Counted from the stretch's first letter, positions 35,501-47,455 are shown. The stretch: 64,000 nt of DNA from Oenanthe sinensis (GCA_028671895.1 JAPMAC010000231.1:11124001-11188000), one strand, 5' to 3'. The notes: generated by a model from the letters alone, not told the origin. Made by a program: numbers and translations.

Positions 35501-38500
35501 TTCGATCACACACTCTTTTTTCTTTTTTCTTTTCTGAATAATTGAATGCCTTCTCAAGACTAAAGTAGTATTAACTTTTCTCAAAGAAAAATCCGTTCTC
35601 TGTGTAGTATAGTGAATAGGTATTGATGGTGTGTGCTCAGTTTGCAAATGATGTATGCATATATATATATATATATACCTCATTAACTATCTCAAGTAGT
35701 TTACTGCAAAATACTATTGATCTTCTGATGATTTACTTTACTACTAGGTGCCGTGTCTTAGAGACAATTATGCATATCTTTTACATGATTTGAACACGGG
35801 AACTGTTGGAGTAGTGGATCCTTCTGAAGCTGTACCAGTCATTGATGCCTTGAGTAAGAAAAACCGCAATTTGACCTATATACTAAACACCCATCATCAT
35901 CATGATCACACTGGTGGAAATATGGAGTTGAAAGAAAGATATGGCGCCAAGGTAGAATTTTGATATTCTTAACAAATGTTTTGTTCTCATTTTACTTCTT
36001 TTACAAACTTTGGTCTAGGCGTTTGAGCTGTTCTTGGTGTGTTCAATTGTTAAAATGCAGCACTTGACACCTCTGGCTTCTCTTATCCTTGAGGTTCAGA
36101 CACAGCTTCCATTAATTAATACAATGCCCTTTTTGTTCCTACACTTTATTTAAAAAGTTTTCAAGCTGGAAACCTTGTTCAGCTTTCAGCTTTTCTTGAT
36201 ATTCCTCAACCAATTTTTTTATTAAAGGGTTAAATATCAAATTGGTCACTGAAGTGGAAGCATTAATATCACTTTTGTCATCAATGTCAGCAGGATATCA
36301 TTTACATCACTTAAGTTGGTATAAATATCATATTAATAACCCTTACATTAAAAAAAAATAAATATAAATATTTTTTAAAATTATTAAAATTTCAATAAAT
36401 CAGTTAAAATCATACTATGTATAAATTTATATTCATGGGTTATATTTTGCAAATAAAATGAGTTTGACTGCGTTTAATCATTTTTTAAATAATAAATCAA
36501 AAGAAAAAAATTATAAAATTTAAAAAAAAATAGTAAAATAATTTCATAAATTTTGAAAATATTATCAAAAATACTAGAATTTATAAGTTTTCGTTTGGTT
36601 ATTATATCATATAAAACAAATATGTAGAACTCGAAAAAATGACATCATTAATTCTCGAATACGTATTTAGAGTTATCAATACGATATTTATAAAAACATA
36701 AATGACTCTAATGTTATCCCGTTGAAATCATTGACGAAAGTGATATTAGTCATGCACTTCAGTGATCACTTTGATATTTATTCTCTTTATTAAATGAGAA
36801 AATTTGATGTTGTTCGTTTCCTAAAGCTCTACATCTGTTAGGAACTTGAATTTTCGAAGTAGAATATCCCTTCACTAAAAACTCACCACAAAATAACAAA
36901 AAAACTGTGGCAGGTCGGTTTTTTTCTTTGTTTTAATATTATGTTTAACAGAATGCTAAAGAATATTAAACCAGTATAAACTACAGATGCTTTTATCATA
37001 CATACAGAAAACCTAATCTTGCTGTTCTATTTTCTTTGTAAAGAATAAAGAAAGATGAATGCCAATTGCCAAATTCATTTTGATTCTCTATTTAATCTAG
37101 GAAGACTAAAAGTTGAAGTATTATGCAGGTTAATTACCATGAATCTAATCCGTGACTGTTCAAATGATCATCTATGTTTAGTATTTGTTATTGACTAAGT
37201 ATTTCATTGAATTAATTACGAGTTCTTACTGCACATTGCACATTAGTCTTTGTCGTCTAGTTATCAGTGAAAAATATATAGTTTCAATCTCTATCCTTTT
37301 TCTTTTGTATTTGAACTTTGCCTGACTTGTGTTCTTTCGTAGGTAATTGGATCTGGAGTGGACATTGATAGAATTCCTGGTATTGATATAGCCTTGAATG
37401 ACGGGGACAGTTGGATGTTCGGAGGCCATGAGGTGCTTGTAATTGGAACTCCTGGTCATACCAGAGGTTATATATCTATTACTTTATAACTCCTAGAAGT
37501 GCTCAGTATTTACATAGTAGATGCAAAGCTCAAAATTCAAATTATTGGATTTATCATAGTAGCTGCTTCATTATATTAAATGCTGCTGAACATAGTTGGA
37601 TATCTAACTGATTGATGCTGGTAAAATGCTTGAGAAGTTTAGCATGCTATTTTTTGACTTTATGAGCTCCCTTGCTTCATGGGCGAATGTGCCTTCTTAT
37701 TAGTGGCTTTCTTATCTCAGTGTCTACATATACATGTATCATATCAGTTGTGCAGTGCAGTATAATTATGATACTAGTAAGTTATACTTTTGTATATGAA
37801 ATAGGTACACCCTAACAGGCCTAACTAGTTTTTTTATAGACCTTTACCTTGTATACATTTAGATGGATTGGAACAGAAGGGAACTGTTAATTCATTCACT
37901 CTAGTTATCTGCATGACTGCATGTTTCTGATATACTTATGCTGTTCATGAAAAACGACCGAATTTGGACTTAATAGGAAACTGAATGCAATTATTTTTCA
38001 ATGCGATTCATAGAACAACTTTAGGTTTTCAAGTTGTTCTTACTCACTGCTTGCAGATGTAACTTGGTTAGTCACACAAGTTACTAATGTTTTTACCTTC
38101 AAAACATAAAGGTATTTTCCCTGGACGTATGCTGGCCTTTGCATACAAGTGTAGATGATAAATATTCTACTGGTCATATTGCTGTAGGCACCTCCTCATA
38201 AAGGTCATATTGCTCTAGGCACCTCCTCATAAAGGTCATATTGCTATAGGCACGTCCTGATAAAGCTTTTCGTATTACAAAAGATAGAAGGCTATGCTTA
38301 TTTAGTTTTTTCAAGTTTCAAAGTCTTCGATGGTTTTATAGCATTAAAGGGTCAAATATTTTTGGAATAAAAAAAAAGCATATTATAAAATAATAACTTT
38401 ATTATTTATAGTAAAGTGCATTATGTGTATTTACACTTTGACTTACATGTCACTTGCAATACTATATTTTCTAAACTGCCATTTGTAATAATAGAGTTTA

Positions 38501-41500
38501 CATTTATATACGTTTATACAAATTTCGTCTATTTCAACTAACTCTTTGAGTACTTCCCGTCCGATTTGTATTTTAATAAATTAATAAATATTTATTTTAA
38601 TAAATTAATAAATATTTATTTTGATCGAAGTAAACATATATAATATAAATATAGTAGTTAAAATGTGAATTGAACAAAAAAAGGTCATGAAATTAGCTAA
38701 ATATGGAAAAAATATAAATTTTGATATTGCAAGTGATAGTTTGTTAATTGTAATATTGCAAGTAGTATGTCAGTAAAGTGCAAGTACACGTAATGCATTT
38801 ACTCTATTATTTATTAGTATCATTTTTTTTTGACAAAGATACTTTCTCGTAAGAGAATATAATATCCGGAGAATGGAATTTCTTTCATTCAAGAAAGTTT
38901 GGCATCTAACTAAAGGGCATGTAGAAAATAAATTTCGAAATATATATAACAACATTTAAAAAAAACAATAACATATGGAGTGACAAAATAAAATCCAACC
39001 AAAAGGGATCCATTTGGTTAAACACCTAAATAAATAACACATAATTAATAATATAACTAGTTTATGCAAAAATATATTTTAAAGATCTAGCATCCAACAT
39101 TAATACAAAATAATAAATTTGAATTATAGTTAAAAAATGAGTAAATTAAGAACCAATAATTGTCATTTATTGAGTAATATATTTATGTATATGTAACTTA
39201 TGCTAATTTAAAAAGTCATTCAAAACATTGCTAAAATTGAGCTAGTAAATTAAACCACAATTAAATACAACTATTGAAATAATTATTATTAATAACTCAT
39301 TTAATGTATTACAACATACCAGAAATTTTAAAATTCAAAATTCCTCAAATGGTATATATCAACCATCACATATACTCTCTCCTTCCCAAATTATTTGTCC
39401 ACTTTGACATGTGCATATATAATGACTTTTGGAGTTAGAAAGCCAAAATATGGTATTGTCCAATGTTTTCTAAGCAAGAGGGCTAAAACCGTAAATATAA
39501 CTAATTTAGCAAAAGAGAACAACATGAATTCAATTGGACCGGTTCGGTGAACCTGGTATACTCAGTAACAAGGATTTTACTTTTAAATATAACCCTCGAG
39601 TAGCAGAACATATTATTAATCACTTCATACCAATTTGCTTTGTCAGCAGTTTTTCGTGTTTTTTCATTTATTTCCATGCATGAAATAAAAAAGAAGACAG
39701 AACGTTAACATTACATCAAAGCCTCAGTTTTTTCCCAATAAAAATTCAAGGACCCAGCAAATTATAATAAGGGTCTGATACATGCAGGACACATTAGCTT
39801 CTATTTTCCGGGATTTGGATCAATTTTTACCGGAGACACTTTATTCAGCTTATCATGCGGGAAGCTTTTTGAAGGAACCCCTGAGCAGGTATTAAATTTT
39901 GCAGTGTATTGCTTGATCCGTATGTATCATGAGTTTTGCGACGCTTGGCCTTGCATCTTTCACCATATTTTTTAGGATCTTTAAATTGTATATGATTTAA
40001 CACTCTGGTGATCATTGTTCCTTTTAACAATAATATTTACCAATCTACATTTGGGCTTGTGTTTAAAGTTTATTCTCATATATGGAAGATCAATCACTGC
40101 TTCCCTTGCGATTCTATATCTATGTTAGCAAGCAGGTTTTTCAACAAGTTTTTTTTCCGGAGAAGTTGAATTTCATATTATTTTAATAAAATAATGGATC
40201 TAGCCAATAAGGTAGACGAGTACCTTAGCACCACCTAAACAAAATAGCAACCAGCTACTCAATCAAAAACTAGAATACACACAAGTATACAACTGCCAAA
40301 AATCCTATGAATACGCCACAAATGCAATGGAATGACGTAGGTCTCTCTGAGAAACAATATCATAGATCAAAACTTGTCTCATTCCTCTCTTGCCAAATGA
40401 GGTATAAAGATGTAGCTAAAAGATTATGGTAAGCACCACTAAAACGTACTTACCCATCCATCTCCTAGCTGCCCATAAGATCTCTAAACTCCAATCTAGA
40501 AGTGGCCAACAGATTTACCCTCCCTCTTGGCTATACAAAGACACCTACTAGAAAACGGGTGAGCATTGAAAGAATAGATGCGAGAGGGGCCTATAGCCAT
40601 AACACACACCACACATGACCCATACACCTTTAATATGCTAAAGCCATGGCTTACTTGGAAAACAAGATCCTATATAATGGGAAAGTAATTTTGATTGATT
40701 ACTATTACTGATGGGAAACGAAAATAAAGAATTATTGTATACGTTATTAATTATTATAAGTATATCAAGTGTAGAGATAAATAATGTATTTATCTATATG
40801 TTTTATATGCGGAGTTAGGAGTTTAATAAATAAATAGTTTGTTTATAATAAAGCCCAATTGTTACGGCCCTTAGTACTCTAAGTATTCTATTCTCTACAT
40901 AGAGAATATATAATGATGTATTCATTAGACTTGAATAACATAAAGTGATTTTGATATCAATATTGATACGGGTCCCTTGGGGTAATGGGTGTTCTGCGGT
41001 CCATCCTCGTAAGTTCTATCTTTTAGTGTATAGATTCATTATTCTACAAGGTGTCTTGCATCAATTATCATGTAATTATCTACTATCATATTTGATAAAG
41101 GGTTCAATTCTCTAGTTCTAATGTACTTATACTACTAAATTTATTATGACTATTCTATCTTTACTAATATAGAATATAATACACAATTAAATTCTTGATT
41201 TCGTGCTACACATCATTTTCCTCACCATAGAAAAAACTTGGTCCATAAATTTTATACTCCCTTTGTCCCTCCCAATTCTTTACATTTTCTATTTTGGGAT
41301 TTCCCTTCCAATTCTTTACATTTCTAATTTTCCAAAAATAGTAAAGTTTTAATAATTAAAAAAACCGAATGTACCTGGTACTTTCCACCAACTCCCACTA
41401 ACTTTCTAATCAATTATATTTTATTAGTTGGTCCCACAATTTTACCAAATTTTTACCCACTTCTCTCTTCATTTCTTAACCTCCGTGCCCAATCTAATTG

Positions 41501-44500
41501 TAAAGAATTGGGAGGGACGGAGGGAGTATAAGTTAGAGGATAAAAAACGATGAGCCATATCGCAATCACAACTATATAATCCATGCTTACAGAATGTATG
41601 CATTACTTTCGGAATTTACCAACTCCATAGTGAACAACTGTGAAACATTTAAAGACTCAAAGATTTCATTCGAAACAACAAAGTTAATATGAACCCCTAC
41701 CTCCCATTTATTTTTAATTTTTTTGGCAAACCAATATGTCATGCTCCATGTGTGATTCAGTTCCCACAGTCTCCATGACCTTTTTAGACTATTATCCTTT
41801 AGTCAAATATTCAACATAAAACTCTATTCCTTAAATTCTTAAAACAATATCCCAAGCTGAAAATTCTAAAAGGGCCCAAAAGAAGTGCTCCCTAGTAAGG
41901 TTGAAAGTCTAGTTCCGGAACAATATGCAATTTACTAATGGTTCAATACGAAGAAAATAGTTCTAAAATACTCTTCCTTATTTTAAAATTCAAAGTTCAA
42001 GTAACTCTTTGGTTAATAATTAAATTCATTAAATTAGCATACATGATCCAATTTCTCATGTATAGTCAGTAATCAAATTTAATTATGCATGACGATTACA
42101 TATTAATTAAATATAACATACATATCACACTAACCGATCTTCCCATTTTATATTTAATTAAATTAACACAACCACCTCTAGAACCTGGTTCCGCACCAAA
42201 GTAATAATATATGAATATTAATTATATGGCTTTTTTTTTACATTCCTGTGCATATGTATAAATATATATTGCTATGTCACCTTGCTTAAGAAAACTGGTC
42301 TACACAGTTTCATTAGCATGATCATATGACAATACTAAAATCACCGAACTAAATGTAATTATGAGCGTGTTTGACTAAACTTAAAATTGTGACTTGTTAC
42401 TTAAAGTGGCTTAACGTGATAAGCCGAGAGTTTAAAATGCATGTTTGAGTAATTTTGTATTATAAGTGACTTATGAGTTTTTAAATATATAATAATAAAA
42501 ATAAAAGTGACTTATGAGTAATTTATAACATATGGATAACTTTTATCAAAATAGCAAAAAAAATAATAGGTCACTTATAAAAGTACCTAATACTTACTTC
42601 TGGCTTTAAGTCAGTTTCTGGCATATTTTTGATTTTAAGTCGGTTTCTGGCTTATTACACAAGCATACATTTTCCAGCTTAAAGTCTGAAACAGTTTTAA
42701 GCCAAGGGCTTAAAGCTGTGCCAAACAGCCTCTATATTTAATGTCAGAAAGTTTTATTATAATCTATAAATTATAATATTTAGCACTCAAATATATACTT
42801 AATATGCCTGCAAGAATTCGTATATTGTGTATATTAAATATTAACAGATCATATCAAACACCACCAATGAATCTAGTGTACCTAAAATTTTATAAATTAA
42901 AAGAAAATAAATAACAATTCTAATTTCAAGTAATTTTATTTATTATATACAATTTTATTGAAGAATTAAGAAAGTATGTGGATATTTAACAAGAGTACAT
43001 CAAGCCATGTTAGTATTCCATAATTTTCATCACAATGAATTCTATACTTTTTGTTAACGAAGCAAATAAAGTATATAACCACACACGAATAGGCACATAT
43101 TATAAAAATTAATACAAGAATTACAACATAATTATAACTTAGATTAGGCCCGACAATTAGTGTCGTGTCATATGCTTTCGTGTACTTGAACTTGTTACAC
43201 GAACACGACACAAGATGAATTTTGTACGTGGAATCCAAACACGTACATGATACAGAAAAAATGACACGACACGAAACGAAAATACACAAAAAGTACACAA
43301 AACAGAAAAATATTAAATATTAATATTTATTTTATTAATTTGAATATTGATAATTAATTAATTTACATATATATATAAATTTATATTATGTTAATTTTAT
43401 TTATAAAATTCTAATATTATCATCAAATTGTACATAAATTAATTATTATAATATATTAATATATATATTTTATATTATTTTTTATTTTAATTAATTATGT
43501 CGTTTACTTTCGTGTCGTGACGTCTACCGAAAGAGTAAACCTAAACATGACACTAAATATGACCGTGTAGTTTCGTGTTCGTGTACTCAAAACGTAACAC
43601 AAACACTAAATTTTTGTGTCTTTTCGTGTCATTTCGTGTCGTATACAAATTTTTGGGTCTAACTTAGATGATACAAGCTTTCCTTTTCCCCCTCTGTTTT
43701 CCTCACCCTCGCCATAATCTTTTTTTTAAGAGCTTGTTGTAACACAACACACACACAAATATTACCAATTCTAATTAAGTTACGTAAATAGTTGATACTA
43801 ATCCATGTTAACGAGATCATGGTTATTACGGCGCCAAGTCGAGGCTTGACGCCCAACTACCTTCATAAAGACTAGTCGACAAGTCGCCCGACTAGTCTTA
43901 AAAAGTCGATAACTTGTTCATATACATATATTTAGTGGATGTAATAAATAGCATTGCTAAACACATCAATTTCACAATTTAAATCAAAAGTAATAGAGTC
44001 ATAAGTTCAAATTAAGCATATTTACTACATAATAACATGCAAATACCAAATATTAAACATTTCCAAGAAAATAAAAACATAAGTGATGATGAAAATCAAA
44101 CAAAGTAATCCATCTCAATATTAAGTTCATCTCTATCCCTTTATTGTGAATTGTCATTGATCGAATAATGTGTTTGTAGACCATAATCATCGTTATCATG
44201 GCGCCAAGTTGGGCTTCGAAAAATCTCTCGGGCCTTCGTGACGACTAAGTCGTCGAATAGTCGTCTTTGTGTTAAAAATGAACGAGATTTAGCTAACCTA
44301 CCAAGAAGTCCATAACTTTTTAAAATTGGTTTTCAGAAAAAAAACGAACTATTTAAAGTGTCTTTTTTTTTAAAATATAGTTGATCAAGGTAAATTCTAA
44401 AGACAATTTATTAAAAAAAATTGTTTTACGTATTTTATGAATTTACCAATTCTTTTTAGTTTGGGTCACATCCCCACAATTTTTAATCTTAACCTAATAA

Positions 44501-46405
44501 TGTTGAAGTTCTTGTATTTGAAAACTGGAGATTTGTTTTTGATTCGGCCAGAAGTGTTCATGCCAGAGAGCAGATGATAGGCAGTAGTGAAAGGAGTATA
44601 TATATCTATCTATATATATATCATAGAGAGTTGATGTGAGATGTAATTAAATTATGGTTTGGAAACTCTCATCAGTATTTTTGCAAGATTATAACAGAAA
44701 TTTGAAGACCATACCTAAGAACCGGAGCACGAGGAAGGAAAAACACGCTATCAGTGGCTGAAGGAATCAGGTGTAAGGACACTATGAAAGTAGTTTGGTC
44801 TGGTTAGTGGTCAATAAAATCATCTGCAGCCGATGTTTGATCTGTCAAGGGATCACCTAATATTAATTAAGTTTTTAACTTTTTATGTATTGCTGTATTT
44901 CCAATTACCATGCTGTAACATTAAAACAGAGCGCCACATCAGCAAAAACTTACCCAGCATAAACATTAACTTCAGTTTGTTTCTTCAATGTAAGGAGTGA
45001 ACCTAGATTCCTTAATCAGCTAAATGACTGAATTGAATTTTATGCAGTACATTTGGATCAAACTAACCCCGCTCAACAAATTCAATGATCAGATAAATAA
45101 ATTTCTTTGTTTTTTACCTTTTCCGTAAGATATGACTCTTTTGTGTGTTCCAGATGTATGCCTCGCTTAGAAGAATAAGTTCCTTGCCGGATGAGACAAA
45201 TATATACTGTGGTCATGAATATACATTGGTAAGTTATGTTTCACATAAAATTTTAATTTGCTCTCTTTCATTTTTACCTCAATATTACTGACATCCACCA
45301 ATATATATGACATTTCATGACAGAGTAATTCAAAGTTTGCCTTGTCTATCGAACCTGGAAATGAAATGCTGCAATCATATTCCACCCACATAGCTCATCT
45401 CTGCTCTAAGGGTGTACCTACGGTAATGTTTTTATGTATTCATATATAATATAGCTTGTACATAGAAATTATAATGAATCTGATAGGATGAAGAGCTCTT
45501 GGCGAAAGCATTGAGACTGTACACATAAGGTGAGGGTTGGGACCACTATGATAACTACTATGTGGTCCCTCAAGTTAGTTGCAGAAAAGATTCCAGCTAG
45601 ACATTATGTTTTATTATATAGATTATTTATAATGGGGTTTGGAGATCTGGTATTTTCCTATATGAACACACCTTTAATAATATTTGAAAGTAAAAATGGA
45701 AGGTTTAAAATGAATAAAGACCGACTACCATCCATATACATCAAACTAATATTATCTAATTGAATATATGTATTGAATTTTTACCGAGATCCTATTTAAC
45801 CGAGTAACTTTATGGTAAAGATTGGATCGTAAAGATATTTGAACAAAAATAAAGTCTCGATTTTGGTTGAAAATATTCTCAGTTATATGTATATTCGATC
45901 TGATCATAAATCGATCTGGAGTTGCTCGCGGTCAGTTTCAGACCCAAGTCTGGCAGATTGTCCCCTCTCCTTCCGGAAATAGAGGGTCAAGGCTGGAACC
46001 TGGGTGGAGGGAGGGTGCGTGATATCTTTATTATTATGATTGACCATTATCAAAAGGTTACACCGCAAGACAATTTGGTCCTGTCAAGTGTTATAAGAAA
46101 ATCGAAATTGAAAGCATATACAAATATAATAGACTTTGTTTTGGAATTTGCCTCTTTGTTTTAGATGTATTTGAATTTGGTAGTTTTAGTTTTTTTTCTT
46201 CTTAGTTTGCTGGTGGGTAACTAATTGCGCACCCATTGTTTTTTGGGAGCTGTCTTAGATTCCAACAACGTTGAAGATGGAGAAGGCATGTAATCCATTC
46301 CTCCGCACTGCAAGTACAGAAATCCGGCAGTCACTAAATGTACCTGTTACGGCAAGTGATGAAGAAGCCTTGGGTGCCATTCGCAGAGCAAAGGACGAGT
46401 TCTAA
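32481..46405 (+). CDS. GLX2: Glyoxalase II (hydroxyacylglutathione hydrolase), plant mitochondrial type, eight exons
   Basis: Exons: 32481-32540, about 35207-35384, 35748-35951, 37343-37466, 39788-39888, 45154-45228, 45324-45422, 46259-46405. All introns are GT-AG. The phases of exons 2-8 join without error to a TAA at 46403; the exon 1-2 phase needs a transcript. The product is about 329 residues, close to Arabidopsis GLX2-5. It is a metallo-beta-lactamase-fold enzyme that hydrolyses S-D-lactoylglutathione to D-lactate and glutathione. The metal ligands THHHHDH, the His of PGHT, the Asp of FTGD and the His of CGHEYT are all present, as is a C-terminal KACNPFLR substrate-binding region. The Arg/Ser-rich N-terminus fits mitochondrial import (inference). 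The start could be Met 32481 or 32484. Confidence 0.93.
32541..35206 (+). other. GLX2 intron 1
   Basis: About 2.7 kb with a MULE-like MITE at 34206-34851. The rest, including a 91-codon chance ORF at 33255-33530, shows no recognisable gene. Confidence 0.6.
34206..34851. mobile_element. MULE-like MITE in GLX2 intron 1
   Basis: A 646-bp element with long terminal inverted repeats: GACTTATTTACATTTTGCAT at the left matches the complement of the right end. The similarity runs on for roughly 100 bp (CACTTTAGGTCATG and AAAACACTTT inside both). It is flanked by perfect 9-bp duplications ATCAATGTT at 34197-34205 and 34852-34860. No transposase. Confidence 0.88.
35207..35384 (+). CDS. GLX2: GLX2 exon 2
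   Basis: It contains VWPGMRQLSLRKHLLYGFM and ends VNMSSMLQVEL before GTAAGT. The hydrophobic and basic segment is characteristic of plant mitochondrial GLX2 precursors. The acceptor is TTTTAG; its exact phase with exon 1 is unproven. Confidence 0.85.
35748..35951 (+). CDS. GLX2: GLX2 exon 3 (metal-binding motif)
   Basis: 68 codons from the ACTACTAG acceptor to the AAG|GTAGAA donor. It encodes DNYAYLLHD, then VGVVDPSEA and the core YILNTHHHHDHTGGN, which supplies four of the metal ligands. Confidence 0.95.
35952..37342 (+). other. GLX2 intron 3
   Basis: 1.39 kb, AT-rich. It contains the MITE at 36227-36785 and is otherwise featureless to me. Confidence 0.7.
36227..36785. mobile_element. MULE-like MITE in GLX2 intron 3
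   Basis: A 559-bp element. The left end GGGTTAAATATCAAATTGGT and the following CACTGAAGTG match the complement of the right end for about 70 bp with some mismatches. It is flanked by 9-bp duplications TTTATTAAA at 36218-36226 and 36786-36794, the length typical of Mutator-like elements. It has no coding sequence and is a different family from the intron 1 MITE. Confidence 0.82.
37343..37466 (+). CDS. GLX2: GLX2 exon 4
   Basis: VIGSGVDIDRIPGID ... WMFGGHEVLVIGTPGHTR, ending in phase 1 before GTTATA. The PGHT histidine is a metal ligand. The phase joins exactly to exon 5. Confidence 0.94.
38172..38264 (+). repeat. 31-bp tandem repeat, three copies
   Basis: GGTCATATTGCTNTAGGCAC plus CTCCTCATAAA repeats at 38172, 38203 and 38234 with few changes, within intron 4. 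Confidence 0.9.
38397..38817. mobile_element. Probable MITE with long inverted repeats, GLX2 intron 4
   Basis: The left arm TAGTAAAGTGCATTATGTGT and the following ACTTGCAATA match the complement of the right arm near 38755-38815 (ACTTGCAATATT ... TGCATTACGTGTAC) over about 60 bp. The outer boundaries and target duplication are not clear because the flanks are TTATTTAT-rich. Confidence 0.6.
39788..39888 (+). CDS. GLX2: GLX2 exon 5
   Basis: GHISFYFPGFGSIFTGDTLF ... GTPEQ before GTATTA. The Asp of FTGD bridges the two metals in this enzyme family. Acceptor GCAG. Confidence 0.95.
40290..40665 (-). pseudogene. LINE-type reverse transcriptase C-terminal fragment
   Basis: The - strand reads RPLSHLFFQCSPVF, the hallmark of the zinc-binding region after plant LINE-like RT (zf-RVT). 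Further on come EILWAARRWMGK and RGMRQVLIYDIVSQRDLRH, interrupted by stops. Only this short 3' portion is seen, embedded in intron 5. Confidence 0.65.
41257..41526. mobile_element. Stowaway-like MITE, GLX2 intron 5
   Basis: 270 bp with ends CTCCCTTTGTCCCTCCCAAT and complement ATTGGGAGGGACGGAGGGAG, flanked by TA on both sides (41255-41256, 41527-41528). CTCCCT-type ends and a TA duplication are typical of Tc1/mariner Stowaway MITEs. Confidence 0.88.
42362..42732. mobile_element. Probable MITE, ends resembling hAT type
   Basis: The left GAGCGTGTTTGACTAAACTT and the right complement GAGGCTGTTTGGCACAGCTT are similar. Inside, both sides carry CTTAAA and AAGTGGCTT-like words. I could not fix a target duplication. 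Confidence 0.5.
43145..43661. mobile_element. hAT-like MITE with CGTGTCGTGTC-rich ends, GLX2 intron 5
   Basis: 517 bp. Left end TAGGCCCGACAATTAGTGTC; right end ...ACAAATTTTTGGGTCTA as its imperfect complement. It is flanked by a perfect 8-bp duplication ACTTAGAT at 43137-43144 and 43662-43669. ACACGA/TCGTGT words are reiterated in both subterminal regions, as is usual for hAT transposase binding. A 110-codon antisense ORF across it is a chance frame. Confidence 0.8.
43808..44285. repeat. Pair of diverged repeats rich in GGCGCCAAGT and CTAGTCG words
   Basis: GTTATTACGGCGCCAAGTCG near 43820 recurs as GTTATCATGGCGCCAAGTTG near 44193. Both are followed by GACTAGTCG or GACTAAGTCG words. This may be one more degenerate transposon with subterminal repeats. 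Boundaries unresolved. Confidence 0.4.
45154..45228 (+). CDS. GLX2: GLX2 exon 6
   Basis: MYASLRRISSLPDETNIYCG then HEYTL before GTAAGT. The CGHEYT histidine is the last metal ligand. The exon is 25 codons in phase 0. Confidence 0.94.
45324..45422 (+). CDS. GLX2: GLX2 exon 7
   Basis: SNSKFALSIEPGNEMLQSYS ... SKGVPT, 33 codons in phase 0 from CATGACAG to ACG|GTAATG. Confidence 0.93.
45423..46258 (+). other. GLX2 intron 7
   Basis: 0.84 kb. A locally GC-richer stretch at about 45915-46025 (CTCGCGGTCAGTTTCAGACC) stands out from the AT-rich surroundings, but I cannot name it. Confidence 0.6.
46259..46405 (+). CDS. GLX2: GLX2 exon 8 and stop
   Basis: IPTTLKMEKACNPFLRTAST ... AIRRAKDEF and TAA at 46403-46405. 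The KACNPFLR region belongs to the C-terminal helical domain that contacts the glutathione substrate. Confidence 0.94.
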   Translation: MPTTLKMEKACNPFLRTASTEIRQSLNVPVTASDEEALGAIRRAKDEF

Positions 46406-47280
46406 GATTTCCCTTGTACACTATTCTTGTGCATACAATTTTTGTTTTTTAGGTAAATCTTATATAATGCCCATCAGTAATTATGTATATTGGGTAACTA
46501 AAAAGTTCCATGGATATTTTTCTCTAATTTTTTTTTATATTCTTGCTTCTTTTCTTTGAAGTTAATTTGTATTTTGTTGATCAATTTGGTGAAAGGTTTA
46601 CAAAAACTATTAATGTGAAAGTATTTTATTATAATATCCGAGGCAACCGTTAATATCTAAAGATTTGTTTTTTTTTAACAAGAATCAATCTAAAGATTTT
46701 AACGTCAAAGAATTTACCATCTAATCTTAGCCCCCCATAAAACTAAAAAGATTTTAACTGTTAAATTTAACGATTAATTACTAATATTTTAAGTTCTAAA
46801 TAGGTAACTAATCATATTTAAGGTAAATATTCTTTTTAATGTTCATTAGCATATTTTTAATGAAAAATGTCAGAGACATTTTTTCCAAATGTTGAATTGT
46901 CATTTCTGTAATTGGTAAATTTTCTATAATAATATTAGATCCCGCGTGTAAATTTTTGAAATATGTAGCATTGCTCATTTTTAATATACAATATTTGTTT
47001 GGTTTCAAATTAGTGTTATAGTTTGACTTTTTTGATATTTTATGTATTTCAAGTAGAATTGAAAAGATAATTTCATATATTAATTTTTTTATAATAAAAA
47101 TTTAATGAGTCAAATTAGAGTAATAATTGAAAGTACAATTAATGAATCATATATATATATATATATATATGGGGTTCTTTGTATGGTCACAGTTGGATAA
47201 AATTATTAATCAAGCCAACCTATCTCCTACCATTAAAACAATAAATAAACGGCCAGGATTAAGTAGGAGAAAGCCGTCAA
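46406..47280. other. 3' flank of GLX2
   Basis: AT-rich sequence with a (AT) run at about 47148-47170. No further gene seen. A 3' untranslated region presumably lies in the first few hundred bases; no poly(A) signal could be singled out. Confidence 0.5.
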
Positions 47281-47296
47281 GGAGACCATAGATTGC

Positions 47297-47455
47297 TGCC
47301 ATAGCAGCGAAGACTCAGGAGGAAGTCTTGCAGGTTCCTGAGGTTCAATCATCTGGTTCAGAGGTGGGTGAAGAAACTCTGGCTCCTGCTCCTGAAGTTC
47401 AGATGGCTACGAAAGATAAGGTCGACACCTCTCCCAAGACTCAATCCTCTTAAGT
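47297..47455 (+). other. Short coding-like fragment of unknown origin
   Basis: 53 codons without a stop (AAIAAKTQEEVLQVPEVQSS ... KTQSS then TAA), GC-richer than the surroundings, with Glu/Pro/Val-rich composition. There is no start and no recognised family. It may be a captured exon or a retrotransposon piece. Confidence 0.3.

Larger units (their letters stand above)
37467..39787 (+). other. GLX2 intron 4
   Basis: 2.3 kb. It holds a 31-bp triplicate repeat (38172-38264) and a palindromic MITE-like stretch (about 38397-38817). A lone Stowaway-like end (TACTCTCTCCTTCCCAAATT) lies near 39372. No coding sequence. Confidence 0.65.
39889..45153 (+). other. GLX2 intron 5, transposon-rich
   Basis: A 5.3-kb intron with an antisense LINE RT fragment (about 40290-40665), a Stowaway-like MITE, a hAT-like MITE and other repeats. 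Around 40700-41220 and 41700-42350 I see only AT-rich sequence of unclear origin. Confidence 0.7.

Noticed and set aside
40700..41220. Solo LTR of a copia element in intron 5
   Set aside because: The composition is suggestive, but I could not find matched TG...CA ends with a target duplication.
42966..43298. 110-codon Cys/Val-rich ORF
   Set aside because: It overlaps the end of a hAT-like MITE and intronic AT-rich DNA, with no family resemblance.
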